Assembly: GCA_905182985.1 (NCBI GenBank)
Contig: CAJJDN010000182.1
Location: 121,540-185,539 of the forward strand
DNA from: Paramecium sonneborni
Lineage: Eukaryota; Ciliophora; Oligohymenophorea; Peniculida; Parameciidae
DNA length: 64,000 nucleotides
Reading direction: 5' to 3'
Below, piece after piece: positions 51,801 to 64,000 of this stretch. Position 1 is the first letter of the stretch; every line of letters begins with the position of its first letter. Under the pieces are notes generated by a model, which did no database searches, had not been told where the DNA came from, and saw only the letters and a list, made by a program, of their open reading frames with translations. The position numbers were made by a program, and so were the translations under genes.

Positions 51801-54800
51801 TTGAGTTTGATGGTTGTAGTAAAAATTGTTAGTTTTAATGTTAAAAAAATAATATTTGTGAATTCTGTTAGGATAACAAATGTAAATTATGTTAATATGG
51901 ATATCATCTAAATATGATGAATAATAGATGTGAATGTGGTTAATCTTGTCTTGTTTGTGATTTATCTGAGGGGTAAGGATGCATCCATTGTACAATTGGA
52001 TATGAATTAAGAGATAAGATGTGTTATCCTATTTGTGGTGACTCCATTATTACATATCATGAATAATGTGATGATGGTAATATGGATATTGAAGATGGAT
52101 GCCATTAATGTTAATTTATATGTGAATTTACATGTTAATAATGTTTCTTTGGTTATTGCATGATTTGTGAAGATGGATATGAAATCTAATTTGGAAGATG
52201 CATTTATACTTTTTCTATATCGCAAATTGAATAAATAGAGCATCAATATTTATAAGTTTAATCATTTTAATATCTTTTAGAATATTTTAATTAATTCGAA
52301 GATTTAAAATATTATTTTGAGGATGTACCATTTATTGAATCATTATATATACTGTAACTTATCGAAATCGATGATTCAAATATAATTATTAATCAACCAG
52401 AAGTCGTCTAATAATCATTTTGTTCAATAAATTGCTTATCCTGTTTATAAGGATTATGTTTTACTTGCTAATTTGGATATTATTTAGATTTTATTCAGAA
52501 TTAATGCAACCCTATTTGTGGAGATTAATTTTTAACAGTTGAAGAATTATATGATGATGGTAATAATATTGTTTAAGATGGATGTTTTTAATGCAAATTC
52601 TAATGTTAAGATTAATGTGATAATTGTTATTATGGTCAATGTAAATCATGTATTCAATCTTACTTTTTTGATATTAATCAAAGAAGATGTCTTGAAAGAC
52701 TAATATGTAAAGAACAAGATGGATATTATTATGATGATAAATTCAATAAATGTTATTCTAAATGTGGCGATAATATTAAAGCAGGAAAAGAACTATGTGA
52801 TGATGGCAATGATACACCTTTTGATGGATGCTATTAATGTCAATTTTAATGTGAATTATTATGTAAAACATGTCTTTAAGGAATTTGTTAAAATTGTTAA
52901 CTTGGATATAAATTATAAAACTCTATTTGTGTTAATGATTGTGGAGATGGATTAATAGTCCCTAATGAATCATGTGATGATGCTAATACCATACCCAGAG
53001 ATGGATGTACTAATTGTATAATTGATCCTGGATTTAACTGTATTACTTTAAAAAATAAAAACTTTTGTTTTATTTGTTCATCTAATTGTATTTCATGTGA
53101 TTACATCAATTCTAAAATCATATGTTTAAAATGTAAAAAAGGATATTTCTTAACAAGTAATTCATGCATTTAATGCTCAAATTACTGTGAAGAGTGTGTA
53201 GATAATCCAAATAATTGTACTCAATGTAAGATTGAGAATTGCTAAAAATGTGATAATAAAGAAGGTTATTATAGTGATTTTACTATCAAGAAATGTATAA
53301 CAAAATGTGGAGATCATATCACTGCTGGCAATGAGTAATGTGATGATGGGAATATTATTAATAATGATGGATGTAATTCTTTATGCGAAATTGAAAAAGG
53401 ATTCTAATGTTCTAATAACCTATGTTAAAAAATTCCAAGAAAATCAATTGAATTTGATTATTAAAATAGTACACTAAATCCTTTTGAAATCAATTCTACA
53501 CTCTCTCTATTTAATTATGGATGTGAAATTTAATTCCAGTTTTTTAAAACCATAACTGAAATCAATTTAATTCACTTAACAATTCCTTTTAATTATACTG
53601 ATCAATAAAGAATCTTAGAAGAATATTAAATAACTATTATACCAAGAAAATAGATTTATTATAGTTCTGACTAAAAATAATAAGCATTAGCTGTTGTATC
53701 CACATCAAATTAATTAACGTTGTTACTACAATATACTGGCCCCTTAACGATGCTTCTTGGTGGTATCACCTTTTTTTGGACTATACTTGAAATTCTTACT
53801 TGGATTAATAACTTCTATTTTTTTAATATTGATTATCCAATAAATGTTAAAATGTTTTTCTAAAAATTCAAATGGGAAAATATTATATTTATTCCAGAAT
53901 TCTTTTCACTTAATTAACCGAATGATCCTTATTATTTTCAGGCTGTAACTAAATTTTAAGAGAAGAATGTTAATCCATTATTTATTAACAATATTTAAAT
54001 TTTTATTGGTTTAATTTGCATTGCTACTTTAACTTATTTCTTAACTTTAGCTATTATTTGGATCTATAAAAAAAAATTAAATTCCAATCAGTTGAAAAGT
54101 CATAAAATTTATATTTTCACAAAATGCCATAATTAAGTTGAAAATCAATAAGCTACTTATATTAATGATAAAAACTAATCACTAATTAAAAAATTATAAG
54201 AGCTTTCTTTTGTTTCATTTTTCATATTTAAAGCTGCTTTAGATTATCAATACAATTTTTGGTCTAAAATTCTTTCAATCATTAACTTATTCCTTTTAGA
54301 TGTATTTATGGCTTGTATTTTATAATTAGTATGCCCTAAAAACAATTATCATTATTAAATATTAATAAATGATATTTTAGCCATTTCATTTTTAGTATTT
54401 ATTTTAATAATTTATAATATACATGTTTATGTTAGCTCAAAGCATTATTTACTTTTGAATCATTCATTATTTAAAAAGAAGTATTTATCAATTTATGAAA
54501 CAATAAATTATGAAAATATCACTGCAAGAAAATATTGCTGCTTTAATCTTATCAGAAAATTCACATTCATACTCTTCATTGTGTTATTATATGATAAACC
54601 AATCCTCTAAACTACATTTTGCTGTTTATCATGTTTTTTAAATTTTGCTTTTCTTTTATATTAAAATCCATTCAAATCAAAAAGTACATTGATTTAAATA
54701 GGATTACCTGATTTTTGTATATTTTGTATCGTGTTATTTGCAATATTAATCGCAGTAGACGATATGATAAAAATTCTTGATTTTTAATAAAAGTAATTGG

Positions 54801-54937
54801 TTGGATGGTTAATCATTTCATTAATATCAATGTCTATAGCAGTATAATTTTTATTTTTGCTTATTGAATTTATTAATAGATTAAAAGCATATTTCAGTAG
54901 CCTTAAAAATATTTGTTTCCATAAAAATAAATCATGA
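48872..54937 (+). CDS. Giant cysteine-rich membrane protein with DUF4215-type repeats
   Basis: Introns 49602-49624 and 50300-50324 leave 2006 codons (2005 residues). A signal peptide (MIILLQVLFLSFPSTNNQL) leads into an extracellular region with furin-like CxxC clusters (CYQTCKTCSGSLFNECTECF). From about residue 840 there are eight repeats of the DUF4215 type, 'E-x-C-D-D-G-N...D-G-C'. Examples are EQCDDGNEIQYDGC, EQCDDGNLIEFDGC, ELCDDGNDTPFDGC and EQCDDGNIINNDGC. One is degenerate (ELYDDGN, Cys to Tyr) and one reads ESCDDAN. The C-terminal 450 residues contain hydrophobic segments typical of a multipass anchor (IFIGLICIATLTYFLTLAII, FCIVLFAILIAV). Families like this are common in Paramecium and sit at the cell surface; the ligand is unknown. 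The true gene end is here. The sequence after the N at 54949 repeats its last 1441 bases. Confidence 0.9.
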
Positions 54938-54948
54938 TTTTAATATAT
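53497..54948 (+). repeat. First copy of a 1452-bp exact duplication (contig overlap)
   Basis: Identical to 54950-56401 at a constant offset of 1453 wherever compared, with a single N at 54949 between the copies. As at 4144, this looks like two contigs with overlapping ends joined without merging. Confidence 0.9.
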
Positions 54949-54949
54949 N

Positions 54950-56401
54950 TACACTCTCTCTATTTAATTATGGATGTGAAATTTAATTCCAGTTTTTTAA
55001 AACCATAACTGAAATCAATTTAATTCACTTAACAATTCCTTTTAATTATACTGATCAATAAAGAATCTTAGAAGAATATTAAATAACTATTATACCAAGA
55101 AAATAGATTTATTATAGTTCTGACTAAAAATAATAAGCATTAGCTGTTGTATCCACATCAAATTAATTAACGTTGTTACTACAATATACTGGCCCCTTAA
55201 CGATGCTTCTTGGTGGTATCACCTTTTTTTGGACTATACTTGAAATTCTTACTTGGATTAATAACTTCTATTTTTTTAATATTGATTATCCAATAAATGT
55301 TAAAATGTTTTTCTAAAAATTCAAATGGGAAAATATTATATTTATTCCAGAATTCTTTTCACTTAATTAACCGAATGATCCTTATTATTTTCAGGCTGTA
55401 ACTAAATTTTAAGAGAAGAATGTTAATCCATTATTTATTAACAATATTTAAATTTTTATTGGTTTAATTTGCATTGCTACTTTAACTTATTTCTTAACTT
55501 TAGCTATTATTTGGATCTATAAAAAAAAATTAAATTCCAATCAGTTGAAAAGTCATAAAATTTATATTTTCACAAAATGCCATAATTAAGTTGAAAATCA
55601 ATAAGCTACTTATATTAATGATAAAAACTAATCACTAATTAAAAAATTATAAGAGCTTTCTTTTGTTTCATTTTTCATATTTAAAGCTGCTTTAGATTAT
55701 CAATACAATTTTTGGTCTAAAATTCTTTCAATCATTAACTTATTCCTTTTAGATGTATTTATGGCTTGTATTTTATAATTAGTATGCCCTAAAAACAATT
55801 ATCATTATTAAATATTAATAAATGATATTTTAGCCATTTCATTTTTAGTATTTATTTTAATAATTTATAATATACATGTTTATGTTAGCTCAAAGCATTA
55901 TTTACTTTTGAATCATTCATTATTTAAAAAGAAGTATTTATCAATTTATGAAACAATAAATTATGAAAATATCACTGCAAGAAAATATTGCTGCTTTAAT
56001 CTTATCAGAAAATTCACATTCATACTCTTCATTGTGTTATTATATGATAAACCAATCCTCTAAACTACATTTTGCTGTTTATCATGTTTTTTAAATTTTG
56101 CTTTTCTTTTATATTAAAATCCATTCAAATCAAAAAGTACATTGATTTAAATAGGATTACCTGATTTTTGTATATTTTGTATCGTGTTATTTGCAATATT
56201 AATCGCAGTAGACGATATGATAAAAATTCTTGATTTTTAATAAAAGTAATTGGTTGGATGGTTAATCATTTCATTAATATCAATGTCTATAGCAGTATAA
56301 TTTTTATTTTTGCTTATTGAATTTATTAATAGATTAAAAGCATATTTCAGTAGCCTTAAAAATATTTGTTTCCATAAAAATAAATCATGATTTTAATATA
56401 T
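54950..56401 (+). repeat. Second copy of the 1452-bp duplication, with a false gene 3' end
   Basis: It repeats the last part of the cysteine-rich gene, from ACA CTC TCT onward to its TGA (56388-56390), without a start or upstream exons. It should be merged with 53497-54948, not annotated as a gene. It gives the correct flank for the sequence to the right. Confidence 0.9.
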
Positions 56402-57563
56402 TAATTTATTATAAAAAATATTTTTTTAAAATGTTTTGGAATATTCTAATTTTCATTATATCTTAAAAGAGTAATTTGTTATAGCTTTTCTAGAATATTC
56501 ATAGATAAAGTGTAGAATTATTTTATTTACTAAATAAATAATTATCATTTTCATCATATGAATTAAGATATAATTGAATAATTCAAATTCATATAAGCTG
56601 ATTTTGATAATAAACACAAACCGTTTAGATTAATCAAGTGTGTATTGAATATATACAAAACAATAATTTGATTTAATATTGAAAAAAATTTCAACTTTCA
56701 AATATTAAATAAAAATAAAATAATAAGTATAAATACATACTATAAATTTTCGTAAATTAACGAAAATTTTAATACAAACTTTATATTATAATTTTTTAAT
56801 ACAGATATGTTTAAATATAATACTATTTATGTAAGAATACTAATTATTTTGTAATACTTATTTTATAAAAGAATATGATCACAAAATTCAAAAGAATTAA
56901 ATTAAATAAGGCAAAGATTTTGATTTTAGGTATGATTGTTATTCAATGAAATCTCCTTAAAAAAATATTACTTGGGCGTCCTTTCATTATTTTAAAATTA
57001 CTATTCTGTTTTTCAACAAAGCAAAATAGATTTAAAATGTCGTTGAAGGAGAAATATTTGCTTTAATTTCAATTATTTCTGATTCTTAGCAAATCTTGAT
57101 ATAAAACCTTCATAAGGCATTTATGCTGGTAATCTACAATTTATTTTCTATTTTTGTTAAATTTTTACATTTATCTCCTTGTAAAATTAATGAAAACACT
57201 TCTTAATTTTGAATTTTATGATTTAATAGTTCTTTTTATTAAAATATTTGGGTATGGGTATCCTTAAATCTAACAAGTTCGTATTTTTAACATAAAAATT
57301 CTTATTTGAATTGCAATCTTTCAAAATGATATTTAATAATCAAAATCTAAAATCTATTATAAATTAAGATTTTGTGATCTTTAATGTTTAAAATATAAAC
57401 AAACTCACTTTATTTAACATAAAGAGCAAATCATAAATTTATTTGCATAAAAGTTTTCTAGTGAGTATAAATTTAAGGAACCATTAAAAATTACTTAATA
57501 AATAAATATATTAATTTTTCAGTTAATATAAAGATAGCTTGAATTATCTTGTAAAGAGCAAAA
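56402..57563. other. AT-rich region without genes; small inverted repeat
   Basis: No coding frame carries conviction. One inverted repeat was seen: aaattttcgt (56744-56753) and acgaaaattt (56760-56769), 10-bp perfect arms with a 6-base spacer. Confidence 0.45.
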
Positions 57564-57875
57564 ATGACAAAAATTATTGTCTTTAAGGGTAAAATGAGAT
57601 AAATAGGAAATAATGGTCATCAAAGACCTAAAAATTTATTCAAAGATTTATAAATTCTTCTAGAAATTGCTTTTCTTGTGCTTGGATGGATAAATTATCT
57701 GCTGATATTGTTTAGTTTAGGAATAAAAAAATTAGAAAAAATTAAAATGGAGCCTAAACAAAACTTCTCCATCACTAACAACAAACTTCATAGGATGGAA
57801 AAGCCAGTTGGGTTAGAATTAAAATCAATTTAAATTTCTTAAAGAATTTATAGATCTGTGAATATTTGTTTATGA
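57564..57875 (+). CDS. Small ORF of unknown status
   Basis: 104 codons (103 residues) starting MTKIIVFKGKMRQIGNNGHQ. It has one hydrophobic stretch (LEIAFLVLGWINYLLILFSL) and a basic end. Codon content looks better than in its surroundings. It stands alone in a decayed region and may be a remnant. Confidence 0.3.
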
Positions 57876-57983
57876 TTTGAAGACCTTTATAAAAAATAAA
57901 GATAATGATTCATATATATATTTTATTAAAAAATAAATTTTCAATTATTTTCAAAAATTTAATTAAATTGGAAAAAAAGGAAT

Positions 57984-59160
57984 GAAAAGAGTCTTTTAGA
58001 AAGGATTCTTAACTATTCAAATAAATGATGATTTTAGTGATTATTTATAATAATATGTTTTAAATAATTTAAATAGAACTTGTAATAAATTATTTAATAC
58101 ATAAGTTTCATCTGCTTATTATTAAATAAATTGCAATGAATACAAATTTGTAAGTTTATATTTCAGTTATTGAACTATGCGAAATATTGAAATATATTTG
58201 TATCTTATCTATTCTATTTTTAATAGTGTTACTACAGCATGGACATTAACTCTGAATATTCTAAACTCAATACAATATAAACTTAATTAAGGATGGTGCT
58301 TCTATTACTTTAATACTTTATTAGTTGTTTTAGCTTAAACAGCTTACAAAACTAAACTATTCCAAATTTTGAAAGGAATGAATAACTCTTTGAAATCAAC
58401 AAAGCTGAGTTTTATATTGAATTTAATTAAATTTATACTTTTTCTTCATATTAATTAAGTTGATGATTCCTCTAAACAAGTGATTAAACATACTTTTAAT
58501 AAATCAATAGAGAGCAATGATTATTACTTATTAGTTAAATTTAGAAAGTAGGAATTAAGAGACATATAAGGATTTAATAGTAAGAGATGTGAGAATATTC
58601 AAAAGAACATAAATTATTTTAATGGTTTATAAAAGTTATTATTGTCTAATTAATATGAAATTAAAAAGGGACAATTTTAAGCTGAAAGTGAAAAAAGGCG
58701 ATGAAATTTTATTAATATAGTCATTAAAAAAGTATTATACTTGAAATATTTAAAATAAAAAGAGATCCAAATGTATTATAAGTAAGATCTTATTAAGATT
58801 ATAGAACTGAATTGATTGATATCGCTTAAATAGTATTATTCGTCACTTATTTAGATATGAATGGGAGAATTACAAACGAAAAGATTGATAATATAATAAA
58901 TGTGATTAGTATTTGAAAGCCAATAAAACTAATGGAATTAATTAAGATTAGATTAATTTATTAATTGAAGCCCTCACTGAGAGGTCTTTGCACTAATAAT
59001 TAAATCAAATTATGCATTTAAGATTAGTATTTAGATTTAGAAATAAACAGAATCCATCTTTTCGCATTTACATTAAACAACTGAAAATAAAAATTAGTTA
59101 TTAATTCTATTAACAATTTAATCATTAATGAAAAAGAATCTGTTTCCTGTTACAAATATT
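57984..59160 (+). pseudogene. Decayed coding remnants
   Basis: Coding-like blocks in changing frames on the plus strand: MKRVFQKGFLTIQINDDFSD (from about 57984), TIPNFERNEQLFEINKAEFY (about 58360-58420) and SSKQVIKHTFNKSIESNDYY (about 58467-58710). A fourth, DIAQIVLFVTYLDMNGRITN, lies at about 58800-58916. Each is closed by TGA, with no short introns to link them. They probably derive from one dead gene. The last block faintly recalls transposase-type or zinc-finger proteins, but this is too weak to assert. Confidence 0.3.
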
Positions 59161-60336
59161 TGTATGCCTTAAACACTTACGTTCAATTACAAAAAATTTG
59201 GAGCATAAAAAGTAGAAAGATTAGATGGTACAAACAGATAGTAAGCACATGCTTAGTTATTATTCTCATATAATACACTTATAAAGGAAAAAAGTGTGTG
59301 GTGTTTTTCGCATTCATATATATTATAATTATGATAAACCTTAATTTAATTTATTGAAAATAGCAATTTTAAATATATTAAATCAAATGAATTGAAAAAT
59401 TAATAACTAATATATATTTTTAAGAGTTATAGTAATTTTTTAATTGCAGTTTGAGTTAGTTAAGTACCCTGTTCCTTATTTAAATCTATTTAGATTCAAC
59501 CAGTGACTCAGGGTTTAATTATGGTGAAATTATATTACTTTAAAATTTATATTCATATATTTAAAGTAATAACTATTATATTAAATATTACCACCCTAAG
59601 GGTAACATAATTAAGATCAATTCAAAATAGCATAATTGAAAAATTCAAATAACTCTCAATGAAATTTGAACTAAATATATTTATTAAATATTTAAGGATT
59701 TATTTTTAAAATCTATAAACTTCATAAAATGCATTTAGTCTAATTATTTGCAGAGATGAAATTATCAAAAAGGAAAAAATGTGAGTTAATTTAAATATTG
59801 ATATTTAGTACATCGTCTGTGAAAATATTATCAAAAATAAACTTTTAAATTTTGAACTAGGAAATTTATTTTCTAAAAATATTAAAAAGTAAGAATTTTA
59901 TTTTTTTAGTATAATAAAAATTTTAAATGAAGCTAATTTTCGAAAAAATCATGTCGAAAATCTTTTCTCTAAATCTCAAAGTTAAATATCTTGTTTCTTT
60001 CTTCGATCTCAAAAATGAATGTTGATATATGTCAAAATAAAAAAATTATTTTTGTCAGAACATAATTTTTCAAATCAAAATTTTTTTAGTGAAAATGTAA
60101 AATTAATTTTTGATTCTAATTATGAAAAAAATGTAATTATTTTAATTGCATAAAAATTGTTCTAAAATATGATTTCATTATTTATTTTAGTCCATATAAG
60201 CCACAATAAATGAAAAAGATTCTCAGCCAATTTATTATTAATAAACTTATGACTAAAAATTAAAATAAAATTAAGAATAGAATTAATATATATTTTAAAA
60301 GCTATATAATTTAACATATTATCTGATATTATGTAA
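59161..60336. other. AT-rich region without genes; inverted repeat
   Basis: No gene was seen. A perfect 10-bp inverted repeat, ttactttaaa (59535-59544) and tttaaagtaa (59560-59569), encloses a 15-base spacer. Confidence 0.4.
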
Positions 60337-62483
60337 TCAATTTAAAAGCATTTGGTATAAAATTATGTCTTAATTATAAGCGATTTAAAAAATCTTTAAT
60401 GATGTTGTAGTTGATAATAATCTGATTTTAGAGGATTTAGGTTGTTTAGAAATTGTTCTTTCAAAAATCAATTAAGAATTTAAGACATTTGAATGCTTTT
60501 TATTACATTTAGCTGTTGCTTTTTGATAATCTGGATAACTACTTTGTAAAATGGAAAGAGAAAAAGTTTAATCATTTGAATAGCATGTCCATGAGGTTAA
60601 AATAGTCAATTTGAAAATATTAAAATCAACTGAAATAGTTTAATCAAAATCAAGTTCTAGAATGACTCCAAGTTCAGATATTGATATTTTTTTTAAGAGA
60701 GATTGATCAGATGAATATTAAGTGGATTAAAAATAATTCTTTGCTGTAAATGCGGAGATAGTAACAGTATCAATGATGGATTAGCTACATTTATTATTGA
60801 TATCATATAATAGTTAAAATTCTCTAATTCCCCAAGACTCATTACTTGGAATTTCATCTAATGTAGTTTTCATAATAAGATTGATAGAGGATTGATCATG
60901 TAGAAATTCAAAATCTATATTGGTTTTATAAATATATGTTTAGTGTTATCCACAAGTAGTTAATTTTCCAGTTAAACCGAATTGCTTTTCATAAACAAGA
61001 TTTCCTCTATCAAATACTTAAAACATTTCAGAATCCCAAGTATCGAATTTCCATAATTATAATTTGATTCTTATTTTTGTATGTTAAGGTAGACTGTAGA
61101 CTAAATTAATTTATGCATCCTTAGATAATAAATTGAATCCACCAACAACATTAATACTTTCACATGTTTAGAAAGGTGATTAATTATTATAAACATTGGA
61201 AATAGTCCATCCATCTGAAGTTGTGAAATCACTTGAATCATAGAATTCTCTTAAACCATCAATCCACTTTACTATAAAATACTTGATATATAATAATACC
61301 ATTTACGCATTCAGAACCATTTAAAAAATACCCATTTTAACATACCTCACAATCATTTATATTAGGTCCAAAACATTAAAGACATGTGGTGTAACATTTT
61401 ATTATATATAATCTAAATCCTCTTAATCCCCAAGCTCCATTTGTTGAAACAACATTAGAATTCATTTTTATTAATGCACTATTAGATTTGTGATTAGTTG
61501 TAACTTGAATGTTATATAACTTTTCTCCTCCACTTATATCATCACATAATTAAACTAATTCAGCTTAATTAAATTAAGTTTAAAATATGACATATCCATC
61601 AAGAGTTATTGAAAATTCATTATTATTCCAGATATCTAATTTCCATAATTAAACTTACAAGATCACTTTATAATGTGGAATCATAGTATTAAATTGTTTT
61701 GATATTTATTTACTCTCAGTTATTTTACCAACAAACTATATATTAACACATGAACTTGTTGTAAGTACATTTTAATTATCAAGTGTCCATCCATCAAAAT
61801 TATAATTACTCCACCAATTTGATTCTAATTCTACATAAGATAAACATTCATCAGGAGTATCATCATTACACATGATACAACCTGGTGAACATTTTATATA
61901 TTCAACTTTAAAATCTCTAAAACCCCATGATTCCTATTAAATTTAAATTATGTACATTATTTATAGCTTCATTTAAAGTTGATGTCATAATAATACTAAG
62001 TGTTGGTTATTTGTGTTCAAAGACAAATTCTAAATTTTCTTAAACTTCTCTCCAGTAATAATTAGTATTTCCACATGTTTAAACTCCTCCATTGCCCCAC
62101 GTTCCTATATAAACATAATCATCAAGAAATAAGTATAGAAGTTCTCCATCCCAACTATCTATTCTTTTTATTTTAATGATTAATAAATACTTCCAGAATT
62201 GAAGCGAAACCTTCAATTTAAAATGAGATGGAAGACTGATTAATTTCGAAACTTTTGTCCCTGTCCCAAATGCATTAAATCCTCCAAATAATGAAACTCC
62301 TCCACAATTACTAGTCTATTATCCATATGAACCTTAAACCCACCAGCCTAAATTATAAATTATTAAACCTTCACTATTATCAATTGTTGTAGAAGTAAAT
62401 GCTGTATAGGTTGTATACCAATATTCAAATTGAGTAGCACTTAAGTTAAGTGAACATAAAATCAGAACTATAAACTTAATCAT
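60337..62483 (-). CDS. Secreted protein with three repeated modules and short cysteine-rich spacers
   Basis: Introns of 22 nt (after EAINN) and 25 nt (after GSEC) leave 700 codons (699 residues). A signal peptide MIKFIVLILCSLNLSA is followed by three homologous modules of about 180-215 residues. Each has an opening DGW-type strand (DGWTLDN in module 2, DGWTISN in module 3) and a central W-x-x-x-x-W/S-W core (RIDSWDGE, KLDIWNNNE, KFDTWDSE). Each also has a Cys-led segment (CGNTNYYW, CDDISGGE, CGQHQTYI) and a closing SWGFRDF, AWGLRGF or SWGIREF. Between modules are CxxC spacers (CSPGCIMCND, CYTTCLQCFG). The tail after module 3 is polar and has no membrane anchor. It is probably an extracellular or vacuolar beta-sandwich protein; ligand binding is inferred from the fold-like pattern only. 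Confidence 0.85.
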
Positions 62484-64000
62484 ATTTGATAAATATAAAA
62501 TAAAATTCTTTATTGTTTACATAATAATTATCAAATCCAATTTAATTTTTCGATTAAGACTTTATAGAGAATTTATCTATTAATTTTGTTTATGAATCAT
62601 AAGAATTCTGAAATTTTACAAAGATGTTCATTATATAGACCATTTCTTATAATAAATATAATAGTATTAATTCTTATACATTATTTAAAATTTTTATATA
62701 TATTATTAAATAATAATTAAAATCAAAAAATAAATGGAATAAGTAAGTATTTTCCCCCTTTACTTTAAGCGATGTCAAATTAAATAAAACTGAGATTATG
62801 ATTCAATCAATCACAGTTATAATAATAAAGACAAGATTGTTATGAAAAATGGTCAAAATAAATATTTTAGGAGATATAAGAGATTATTTTTTTGAAACGC
62901 AACACACACCTTTATTTATTAAATATGTGTGTAGCTTCTATGCCTGAAAAATTGGAAAGAAAACTTAGTTGACAATAAATTTTTGAATGAAATTATGGAA
63001 AAATAAGAAAGAAGATTAAGGTTCACCTACATATTAAACGTTTAAAAAGGGTTGCATTGTTTTCATTTTATTCGAGAAAAATTATTCAATCATCTTTTTT
63101 AACATGTCAGAGTGAATTAATTAATGGATATAATGTTTTGAAGGCATTAGAATTTTGTTTGAGATTCCTGATGAACCATAATAACTTCATTGCTACCTTA
63201 TTGAGTTATAATTTCAATAATTTAAGTTTAATGAATTTATTTAGAGGAAAGAGATTATGAATTGCTCCATATATGAGAAATTAGAAGTGGAAAAAGACAA
63301 GTTGATAAATATATTTTAAATTGTCACAAGATAATAACATTTTTTTGCCTTGATTAATTTACAAATTATTTTTGTGAACCAAAAAAAGAATCAACATTTT
63401 AATAAAATCTTTAAAATTTTAATGTATTTATTTTTGAACTTTGATTTTTACTTTTTTAAATAAATGATAAACTTTTATTTTTGATATTAATCTGGCATAA
63501 TAAATAATTTATTATAATAATTATAATTTAAGTATGAATTACTTTTAAATGTTCAATGTGTTTGAATGAATAATTTACTTTGAATTAGTCAATAATTAAA
63601 AATTAAGCTAGCAAATGGAAAGATTTAGAGGCTATATGATGAAGAGGAAAATAAAAAAACGGCAAGACTTATTCCAAAATTTAATGTTTATTTACTTTAG
63701 CATTAAAAATAAAAAGTTTAGAGACTATATAATATTTTTTGAAAGTTTGCCTTTTAATATTGATTGAAATATTTGAAATTATTCTAAATTATTGTTGTGA
63801 TATATTGAAATGTATTAAATGAAGATATAATTAAATAATATATATTTATAAATAGTTAATTAATATATTTTATTTATATTCAAACAGTTTATAAATTAAA
63901 TATAATATTTATCTTTTAAGAATCATGTATTTGAATAAGTATATTTTAATGAAAAAATGATGTAAAGTACAAAAATAATATATTAATAAAGCTTTTATAA
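62484..64000. other. 3' end of the window: no clear gene
   Basis: A few short plus-strand frames occur between 62734 and 63260. One starts MEKQERRLRFTYILNVQKGL near 62996, and another contains LKRNTHLYLLNMCVASMPEK near 62900. They may be remnants of another decayed gene. From about 63260 the sequence is AT-rich without any recognised feature. Confidence 0.35.

Noticed and set aside
56744..56769. Inverted repeat with 10-bp arms (and a similar one at 59535-59569) as possible mobile-element ends.
   Set aside because: Arms are short, no target duplication or transposase lies nearby, and AT-rich DNA produces such palindromes often.
60368..60715. Plus-strand frame starting MSQLQAIQKIFNDVVVDNN.
   Set aside because: It is the antisense shadow of the secreted three-module gene, whose signal peptide, repeats and closed frame are far stronger.

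Overview
The window reads as somatic (macronuclear) DNA of a ciliate, most likely a Paramecium. It is very AT-rich. Every convincing gene uses TAA and TAG as glutamine codons and TGA as the only stop. Genes are cut by very small GT..AG introns (19-34 nt in the models built here), which fits Paramecium better than Tetrahymena-like ciliates, whose introns are longer. Translation with the standard code breaks almost every gene. All gene models below use TGA-only stops, and in nearly all of them the exon lengths sum to a multiple of three after intron removal. Layout. 1-10.2 kb: the tail of an unknown gene, an ULK/Atg1-like kinase (-), a two-pore cation channel with EF-hands (+), a casein kinase 1-like kinase (+) and an Atg8-like protein (-). 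10.3-15.5 kb: two tandem paralogous membrane hybrid histidine kinases (-). 15.8-22.8 kb: a dense housekeeping block with a REEP/DP1-like membrane protein, an acidic protein, 14-3-3, importin-5, proteasome subunit alpha-2 and two small unknown genes. 23.1-27.3 kb: frameshifted coding remnants, tRNA-Arg(ACG), a decayed NEK-like kinase and a coiled-coil protein. 27.5-34.7 kb: a tandem array with three cytochrome P450 copies (-) alternating with an unknown gene X (+). 34.8-40.1 kb: a 1173-residue coiled-coil/EF-hand protein and a 382-residue unknown protein (-). 41-45.1 kb: a full-length ABCC transporter (+). 45.2-48 kb: a membrane-protein relic and a coiled-coil gene. 48.9-54.9 kb: a 2005-residue cysteine-rich membrane protein with DUF4215-type repeats (+). 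56.4-60.3 kb: almost gene-free sequence with decayed ORFs. 60.3-62.5 kb: a secreted protein with three repeated modules (-). The last 1.5 kb holds no clear gene. Two single N characters (4144 and 54949) are each flanked by exact direct duplications, 1152 bp and 1452 bp. The sequence after each N restarts earlier in the same gene. These are best read as uncollapsed contig overlaps, not biology. The first creates a false truncated copy of the channel gene and the second a false extra C-terminus of the cysteine-rich gene. There is no operon-like system. The most interesting biology is the plant-TPC1-like channel with EF-hands, the paired hybrid histidine kinases of which one has a damaged ATP-binding box, two autophagy-type genes 7 kb apart, the P450/X tandem array, and several genes caught in decay.
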